24,398 bases of DNA from CAZQNF01 sp964403325 (GTDB taxonomy: Bacteria > Patescibacteriota > Patescibacteriia > Magasanikbacterales > GWA2-37-8), in the NCBI GenBank assembly GCA_964403325.1, contig CAYOFO010000014.1, forward strand, positions 1-24,398, given 5' to 3'. Within the stretch, counting starts at the first letter, position 1, and every line of letters begins with the position of its first letter. Below are positions 16,821 through 21,538 of this stretch, piece after piece. Position numbers and translations under genes: made by a program. Under the pieces are notes generated by a model. The model ran no database searches. It had not been told where the DNA came from and saw only the letters and a program-made list of their open reading frames with translations.

Positions 16821-16849
16821 ATTATACCGTTGAGAGATGAGTCTGTAAA
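16821..16849 (-). promoter_or_regulatory. Promoter of the Ser/Gly/Asn-rich gene
   Basis: Minus strand: TTTACA (16844-16849), 17-base spacer, perfect TATAAT (16821-16826). The leader is about 20 bases. Confidence 0.75.
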
Positions 16850-16860
16850 ACAACATGCAA

Positions 16861-17200
16861 CATACACGTAGAAAAATACATTTTTTAAGCTTTTAGGTGT
16901 GAGCTTTTATTTGTTAGGCTTAAACGTTTTTACTCACTGTCATTGCGAAGCAATCCCCTTGCTTCCAGAACCAATATCTGTAAATTGTTAAACGTAAACG
17001 TATCTTAATCCAGGGGGTTGCTTCGCTGCGCTCGCAATGACAGGGTAGAGAGGTTCGTTGTTAAAAACGAAGACTTAAACATCAAAATCTCAATATTTGA
17101 TACGAGATACTAAAACCTAATACCTGAACCCTTAATACCAAATTCTAGATACAAAATACTGAACCCTAACACCTAAAACCTAATCATTGAAACCTAAATG
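16861..17200. repeat. Dispersed repeat element, copy 2
   Basis: The left arm 16861-16930 matches copy 1 at 1717-1784 almost base for base. The core is a long imperfect hairpin: 16937-16958 (starts CTGTCATTGCGAAGCAATCC) pairs with 17013-17043 (GGGGGTTGCTTCGC … CAATGACAG), with a 7-base bulge. The TGTCATTGCGA…GAAGCAA core belongs to a kind of hairpin repeat seen in many unrelated bacterial genomes. The tail 17096-17200 is a run of degenerate units such as ACCTAAT, ACCTGAA and CCCTTAAT, also hinted at in copy 1. No open reading frame or transposase. Confidence 0.75.
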
Positions 17201-17222
17201 GAAGATAAAAAATATTCATCGC

Positions 17223-17252
17223 TTGACATTTTTTTTTAAAAAAAGTTAACGT
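17223..17252 (+). promoter_or_regulatory. Probable promoter of the attenuated phosphotransferase operon
   Basis: Perfect TTGACA at 17223-17228, 18-base spacer, weak -10 TAACGT (17247-17252). The start near 17259 lies about 11 bases before the leader peptide ATG. A 10-base palindrome GTAAATTTAC (17251-17260) sits on the start point and could be an operator. TTAACG/TATGAT at 17246-17274 is an alternative, but would remove the leader start codons from the message. Confidence 0.5.
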
Positions 17253-17269
17253 AAATTTACTTAAAAAAT

Positions 17270-17326
17270 ATGATGGATACATTAAAAAATCAGTTTGTAT
17301 GGTGGTGGGCTTACCGTAATTGGTGA
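17270..17326 (+). CDS. Tryptophan-rich leader peptide
   Basis: An 18-codon reading frame, MMDTLKNQFVWWWAYRNW, ending in TGA at 17324-17326 (ATG 17270 or 17273). Four of 18 residues are Trp: three consecutive TGG codons at 17300-17308 and a last one (17321-17323) directly before the stop. Known trp leader peptides, for example TrpL of E. coli with two adjacent Trp codons, work by ribosome stalling when charged tRNA-Trp is scarce. Here the triple Trp lies just upstream of the first pairing segment of an attenuator, and the last Trp and stop codon are inside the second. Its position between a promoter and a terminator 20 bases before the next gene makes a regulatory role very likely. Too short for routine gene finders. 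Confidence 0.85.
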   Translation: MMDTLKNQFVWWWAYRNW

Positions 17327-17385
17327 AGCTGATTTTTGTTTTTTGTGAACATCTTGGGCTTTACCAAGATGTTTTTTTATTTTTT
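17285..17385 (+). promoter_or_regulatory. Ribosome-mediated tryptophan attenuator (alternative RNA pairings)
   Basis: Segment A GCTTACC (17309-17315) can pair with segment B GGTGAAGC (17322-17329), 7 bp with one bulged base. The same B, extended to TTGGTGAAGC (17320-17329), can instead pair with C GCTTTACCAA (17358-17367), 10 bp with one G-U. C is the loop plus four bases of the 3' arm of the terminator hairpin, so B-C pairing prevents terminator formation. A ribosome stalled on the three Trp codons covers A and frees B for C (readthrough); a ribosome at the stop codon covers B and the terminator forms. An additional 9-bp stem, 17285-17293 with 17329-17337, encloses the A-B hairpin. Confidence 0.8.
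17348..17378 (+). terminator. Attenuator terminator upstream of the phosphotransferase gene
   Basis: A perfect 10-bp stem AACATCTTGG / CCAAGATGTT (17348-17357 with 17364-17373), 6-base loop, followed by a run of T to 17378 and more T after one A. It ends only 20 bases before the ATG at 17398, so it must be bypassed for the operon to be expressed. Confidence 0.92.
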
Positions 17386-17397
17386 GTATGTAATTAT

Positions 17398-20013
17398 ATG
17401 TCGTTTAAAGAAAGAGAATTGGAAAATAGGTCGTTAGAAAACCAGACGCCGCGCTCTTTGGAAGGAAGATCTCTCTCGGAGTATGTCTTTGCGTTTGAAG
17501 AGGTAAGTCCGGAGAGGCAATATATCGGTGGGAAAGCTGCCAATCTCGTACTCCTCCGGCAAGCTGGTTTACCGGTTCCGCCTGGTTTTTGCATTACTAC
17601 CGAAATGTATGATTTGTTTTTAAATCAAGGGCGTGTCCCCGTGGGCTTGGTGGCCGGGGTGAAGCGAATAAAGGATTATCTTGGTGGTCGGATAGTAGTG
17701 CGCAGTTCAGCCACCTGCGAAGATGGAGATAAGCTCAGTTTGGCTGGAGTGTTTGAATCTATATATTTGAATGATGATGAGGGTGATGATTTTTCCCAAA
17801 TTGAACAAGCTATAAGAAGAATATATGAACAGAGTCTTTCGTCGGAGGTGAGGGAATACCTGCAGTTGCACAACCTAGACCATCAACAAATTAAAATGGG
17901 TTTGGTGGTGCAGCAGTTAATTGCGGGAGAAATATCAGGAATTATTTATACTGGCGTTAACGATAATGAATTACTCGTTCAGTATGTTCAAGGTTTGGGT
18001 GATTGTTTGGCTGATGGGAAAATTGATCCAAGCGCTGTTCGTATTGAACGCCAGGGTGGACAAATTGTGCAATCAACTAATTATGATGAACTTTCTTTGC
18101 CTTGCGCGGCCATAGATCAGCTTTTGCAACATGCGCAAAAAATTAATAGGTTATTCCCTCAAACAGACCAGGATATAGAATTTACATATCGTGACGGACA
18201 AATCTTTATTTTGCAGTCTCGTGCGTTAACCGCCGACCTTGGATCGGTTGAGCTCTCAGAAACACCTGAGAGCACCCTGCAGTCCGTAAAACGTCAATTA
18301 TACGCCCTGGTAGAGAGAGAAAAGTCTGAGTTGGGTGGTTTGGAGGTGGTGTTTAGTGCGGCTAACTATCAGGAGCTGCTTCCTCATCCGGCTGAGATGG
18401 ATTTTGGAATGTTTGCGCGCATTTTTTCTGGTAGAAACGGTGTGCCTGGAGCTATCCAGCTTGGCCGAAAAATTTTAGGTTATCCCTTGGGTGATGAATC
18501 GGTTGGTTTCTTGCACTATATTGGAGGCAAGCCTTATTTTAGTCTGGCGCGAGATGCAGGGACTTTTTATAGCGGTTTTCCGGAGAGTCGCCACGAGTAT
18601 TATGCCACCTTGGTGGCGGGCTATATTCACGCTGTCAATACTTGTCCGGAGTTGGGTCAATATCCGGAGATGGGGCTCTATCTTCAGGCTCCCACGCTGG
18701 CAGATTTGCAGGGGTACTATGGAAATCGGGCTGCAGAATATTATGAAGTGCATCAACAATTTTCTCTTGGTTTAGAACAGGCAGCTGATTCTTTTTATGC
18801 TCAATTTCAATGTGTTGGTTTTCTGCAAATCAAAGAATATGTGGGGCAGATGGCGAGTATTAATTTAGCAGATAAAACACCGAGTGAACTGGTTGAGTAT
18901 GGCACACAGATTATGGGGCATTTAAGAACTGTATCCGGTGTTGATTTTGTACAGGCAGCCCGACTTGGTTTTTATTATTCGCAGCGTCTGCGAGATGAAA
19001 TGAATAAATATTTTGCCATGCAAGGGAGTGAAGTAGACGAAGTATTTGCCACGCTGAGCCAAGGATTAGAAGGGAGTCTAGTTACCGAGGTGAATAGAGA
19101 TATAGCACAAGCGCCTTCCAAAGCCGCAGCCCTGCTGAGCGCACAAAAGACAATTGGTCATTATAGTACTCAGGAAATGCTGGAAATACGCCATGCTCGT
19201 TTAAGCGATGACCCGATGGCTCTCGCAGCCTACGTAGACGGCATTCGCAATTCTGATTATGAGAAAAATTTTCTGCAACAAAAAGAACGACGCATCCAAC
19301 TGGAGGGTGAGCTATTATCTCGTCTTGGCGCTGCTGAGAGTAAAAATTTTCAAAAGACCCTGGCAATGGCTCAGACTTACATGGCGTTGCGGGAAACGGT
19401 AAAGTATTTTTTTACGCAGGAATACGCTCTCTTTAAGGATGCTTTAGAAATGGTGGCGAAGAAGCTGGGTATGAAAACAGGGGCTATTTACCACCTGTAT
19501 CCCGAAGAGCTCGCGGCCTTCATTCGCTCTCCTGAATCTTTTGCTCATCTCCTTGAAGCTCGAGCTAAAACATTTCAGAATCACCATCTCCTAGATCTTC
19601 CTTCTGTCATTCGGGAAGTTGATATAGAAAATATCGGGCTTGTGAGCGAAAGACAGAGTGATTTTTTTGAATTAAGCGGTAAATTTTTAGCTCATGGCCC
19701 AACCTTCATTGGGACAGTGGTAAATCTTGATGAGTATGAACGCCTGGAAGAGATAAGAAATGTTTTGCAATCTTACCATGCTCAAAACATACCCGTAGTG
19801 TTGGCAGCAAGACAAATGAACTTGGGTTGCGATCCTTTTATTGCTTCTGTTGGTGGGCTCATTATTGAGAATGCTGGAATTGTTTCGCATGGCGCACAGC
19901 GTGCTCGGGAAATGGGACGCGGGGCACTCGGAGGAATTCCGTCTCGTCGTCTTCAGACCGGCATGAAAATTTTATTTAATCCAACAAAAAGAATCATTCA
20001 AAAAATAGAATAA
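17398..20013 (+). CDS. PEP-synthase/rifampin-phosphotransferase-like dikinase
   Basis: 871 residues from ATG 17398; an upstream in-frame TTG would read through the terminator hairpin and was rejected. An N-terminal ATP-grasp (PPDK_N-type) domain covers about 25-285: GGKAANLVLLRQAGLPVPPGF, IVVRSSATCEDGDKLSLAGVFE, GLVVQQLIAGEISGIIYTG, QDIEFTYRDGQIFILQSRAL. A long helical central domain covers about 300-760 and includes ALRETVKYFF … KTGAIYHLYPEEL, a landmark of PEP synthase and rifampin phosphotransferase central regions. The C-terminal swivelling domain carries the phosphorylated His831 in NAGIVSHGAQRAREMG. There is no PEP-binding TIM barrel, so it is not a PEP synthase proper; the order matches rifampin phosphotransferase (ATP, substrate, His). 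The enzyme would split ATP, carry phosphate on His831 and pass it to an unknown substrate. It is under the Trp attenuator and one base from a phosphatase gene. Confidence 0.85.
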   Translation: MSFKERELENRSLENQTPRSLEGRSLSEYVFAFEEVSPERQYIGGKAANLVLLRQAGLPVPPGFCITTEMYDLFLNQGRVPVGLVAGVKRIKDYLGGRIVVRSSATCEDGDKLSLAGVFESIYLNDDEGDDFSQIEQAIRRIYEQSLSSEVREYLQLHNLDHQQIKMGLVVQQLIAGEISGIIYTGVNDNELLVQYVQGLGDCLADGKIDPSAVRIERQGGQIVQSTNYDELSLPCAAIDQLLQHAQKINRLFPQTDQDIEFTYRDGQIFILQSRALTADLGSVELSETPESTLQSVKRQLYALVEREKSELGGLEVVFSAANYQELLPHPAEMDFGMFARIFSGRNGVPGAIQLGRKILGYPLGDESVGFLHYIGGKPYFSLARDAGTFYSGFPESRHEYYATLVAGYIHAVNTCPELGQYPEMGLYLQAPTLADLQGYYGNRAAEYYEVHQQFSLGLEQAADSFYAQFQCVGFLQIKEYVGQMASINLADKTPSELVEYGTQIMGHLRTVSGVDFVQAARLGFYYSQRLRDEMNKYFAMQGSEVDEVFATLSQGLEGSLVTEVNRDIAQAPSKAAALLSAQKTIGHYSTQEMLEIRHARLSDDPMALAAYVDGIRNSDYEKNFLQQKERRIQLEGELLSRLGAAESKNFQKTLAMAQTYMALRETVKYFFTQEYALFKDALEMVAKKLGMKTGAIYHLYPEELAAFIRSPESFAHLLEARAKTFQNHHLLDLPSVIREVDIENIGLVSERQSDFFELSGKFLAHGPTFIGTVVNLDEYERLEEIRNVLQSYHAQNIPVVLAARQMNLGCDPFIASVGGLIIENAGIVSHGAQRAREMGRGALGGIPSRRLQTGMKILFNPTKRIIQKIE

Positions 20014-20014
20014 T

Positions 20015-20623
20015 ATGAAAAAAATTCGATTTATTCGTCATGGTCAACTCGCGCCTCCTTTTACCGATTATGCCAAATTAACATTTACGCAGATTGCCGA
20101 TCTGGCCACTGCTCGTATTTCGCCTTCGGTACATCCGGATGTAATGCGGTTTGCGGTAGCGGCAAACAGTCAAATTGAAATAAATGCCTTTGATGCTATT
20201 TGGTGCAGTGGTGCTAAGCGGTCTATTGAAACCGCTCAATTGTTGCAAAAGTTGAGTAAAAATTGTCCACCGATAAGTAAAAAAGTGGAATTGGCCGAAA
20301 TTTTTTTTGACCCGGCGCAAATGATAACCGAAGAGAGTTATGTGGAAAAAGGCTTGCCGGAAATTCGCAATGCTCTTTTTGCCGGGATAAAACGCGGTCA
20401 TCCGGCTGTCGAATCTTTGGAAGCTGTCTTGCAGCGGGTGCAGCGCCTAGAAAAAATGGTACAGGCGAGTCCGGCTGAGACTATTCTGTGCATAACCCAT
20501 AGCTTTTTTATGAGGGTGCTGCATCTCTATTTTTTAGAGGGTAATAGAACAGGTGAGAGTATAACGGAAAATACATTAAAAAATACGATTGATTATGGTT
20601 ATTTGCAAGGTTTCTCCTCTTAA
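20015..20623 (+). CDS. Histidine phosphatase (phosphoglycerate-mutase-like superfamily)
   Basis: 202 residues. The catalytic pattern is RHG at 8-10 (IRFIRHGQ, His9 as nucleophile), SGAKRSIETA (the Arg and Ser of the phosphate pocket), a Glu in LAEIFFD and the second His at 162 (ILCITHSFFMR). This is the branch that includes SixA, CobC and broad-specificity phosphatases rather than a glycolytic mutase; gpmI already fills that role here. It starts one base after the stop of the phosphotransferase gene and must share its transcript. A kinase-like and a phosphatase enzyme therefore form one unit and may act on the same phosphorylated compound. Confidence 0.88.
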   Translation: MKKIRFIRHGQLAPPFTDYAKLTFTQIADLATARISPSVHPDVMRFAVAANSQIEINAFDAIWCSGAKRSIETAQLLQKLSKNCPPISKKVELAEIFFDPAQMITEESYVEKGLPEIRNALFAGIKRGHPAVESLEAVLQRVQRLEKMVQASPAETILCITHSFFMRVLHLYFLEGNRTGESITENTLKNTIDYGYLQGFSS

Positions 20624-20885
20624 AATAGTTGGTCATAGGGGGAGGAGTTTGTTTTTGAAGGCTCACTTCTGCTGCTGTGGAGTATAAACTTTAACGACTC
20701 AATTGTACGTGTAAACAAGTTCTTTTTTAAGGTTTCCAGCTTTCTTTTAGCCTCCTCCCCTTTAGGGAGTTTGAAAGAAGGCTGGGAAAATTAAAATAAG
20801 TCCAACGTCCAGCCTAGGTTGGCGAGCTCTAGGTCAAGCATGTTGCAAGCCAAGGAGTAAGCCAAACTTCGACAGGAGGTTATCA
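20624..20885 (+). other. Intergenic region with strong RNA-folding potential
   Basis: No gene seen. CTCCC/GGGAG (20755-20759 with 20765-20769) nests within CTTTC/GAAAG (20740-20744 with 20773-20777), forming a hairpin. GGGGAGGAG (20639-20647) is perfectly complementary to CTCCTCCCC (20752-20760). From about 20790 the base composition becomes GC-rich and matches the following gene. It could be a structured leader of that gene or the 3' end of the phosphatase transcript; no T-run marks a clear terminator. Confidence 0.35.
20874..20880 (+). promoter_or_regulatory. Perfect Shine-Dalgarno of the atypical gene
   Basis: AGGAGGT five bases before ATG 20886. It is the only well-placed strong ribosome binding site in the window, which itself marks the gene as different. 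Confidence 0.85.
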
Positions 20886-21314
20886 ATGGCTCGTTTGAAG
20901 AAGACCTATTTCGTCGCCTCCGTCAAGAAGGCTGTTCTCATCATCCCAAAAAAATGGATCCGGGTAAAGAACGTCAAACCGACTGTGAAGTCGGTCGATG
21001 ATCTAATCTTTAAGGGCGTGCTGGACGGGCAGCGTGAAAAGCACATCAACGCCGCGGAGATGCGGCAGCGGGCGGTCAAGTTCGGGGGGAGTCTTGGCCT
21101 TGCTGAGGCTCTGAGGATCCTTGAACAGTGTACCCGGTTGTCCAAGGAGCTGAGGAGTAAGAACATCTTGTTCCCCGGCACAGTCATGTTGAACCTTGAT
21201 AGCCAGCAGCTTGTCATGCCTTGCCTCCGGTTCGAAAAAGGCAGGTGGATCCTGGGTTTTCGGTGCCTTTACTACTTCATCAACGCCGACGATCGCCTCG
21301 GCTGCCACAAGTAG
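20886..21314 (+). CDS. Hypothetical protein of atypical composition
   Basis: 142 residues, MARLKKTYFVASVKKAVLII at the N-terminus and a C-terminal strand-rich part (MPCLRFEKGRWILGFRCLYY). Basic, with no signal peptide, and I recognise no family. It is unlike its neighbours: the third codon positions are mostly G or C (many GTC, ATC, AAG, CTG), whereas neighbouring genes use A/T-rich codons. It also has a perfect Shine-Dalgarno, AGGAGGT at 20874-20880, five bases before the ATG, where most genes here have none. Its flanks are GC-rich and hairpin-rich. This suggests recent transfer or a mobile cassette, although no recombination site or integrase is visible. Confidence 0.7.
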   Translation: MARLKKTYFVASVKKAVLIIPKKWIRVKNVKPTVKSVDDLIFKGVLDGQREKHINAAEMRQRAVKFGGSLGLAEALRILEQCTRLSKELRSKNILFPGTVMLNLDSQQLVMPCLRFEKGRWILGFRCLYYFINADDRLGCHK

Positions 21315-21319
21315 TTTTC

Positions 21320-21413
21320 GGGACCCGGGGATTCTCGACCTTCGGGTCGGGCTCTGGGTCTCTCGGATTCTCGGCTGTAGCCAACAATTGCCCCCGCACA
21401 CAAACGTGCGAGG
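21320..21413 (+). terminator. Structured 3' region of the atypical gene, possible terminator
   Basis: CGACC-TTCG-GGTCG (21336-21349) is a perfect stem with a UUCG tetraloop, enclosed by GACCC/GGGTC (about 21322-21326 with 21356-21360). A second hairpin at 21393-21413 (CCCGCAC with GTGCGAGG, one bulge) is followed by CGTTTCATTTT, a weak T-tract. Termination here is likely but not textbook. The rest up to dnaE holds only its promoter. Confidence 0.45.
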
Positions 21414-21485
21414 CGTTTCATTTTAAATTATTATCAGTGTTTTTTTAGGCATATATTATCCTTTTTGCCATCTGTGCCGGATATA

Positions 21486-21514
21486 TTGATTCTTCTTGTC
21501 TTTTCCGCTATTCT
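21486..21514 (+). promoter_or_regulatory. Promoter of dnaE
   Basis: TTGATT (21486-21491), 17-base spacer, TATTCT (21509-21514). The start near 21521 leaves a leader of about 18 bases before ATG 21539. Confidence 0.55.
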
Positions 21515-21538
21515 TACCTTTCAAGAATTCTCTAAACT

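Noticed and set aside
16937..17043. Repeat core considered as an insertion sequence end or CRISPR repeat
   Set aside because: No transposase frame, no regular spacers and only one hairpin; treated as part of a dispersed non-coding repeat.
17320..17397. In-frame extension of the phosphotransferase from a TTG at 17320
   Set aside because: The extra residues read through the terminator hairpin and its T-run (Phe-rich nonsense), overlap the leader peptide, and have no family similarity; ATG 17398 is preferred.
20015..20623. Annotation as a glycolytic phosphoglycerate mutase (gpmA-like)
   Set aside because: It is shorter, diverges outside the RHG and second-His motifs, and glycolysis is already served by gpmI in this window.
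20740..20780. Hairpin after the histidine phosphatase considered as its terminator
   Set aside because: The stem is followed by GAAAGAAGGCTGGG rather than a T-run, so only a structured region is claimed.
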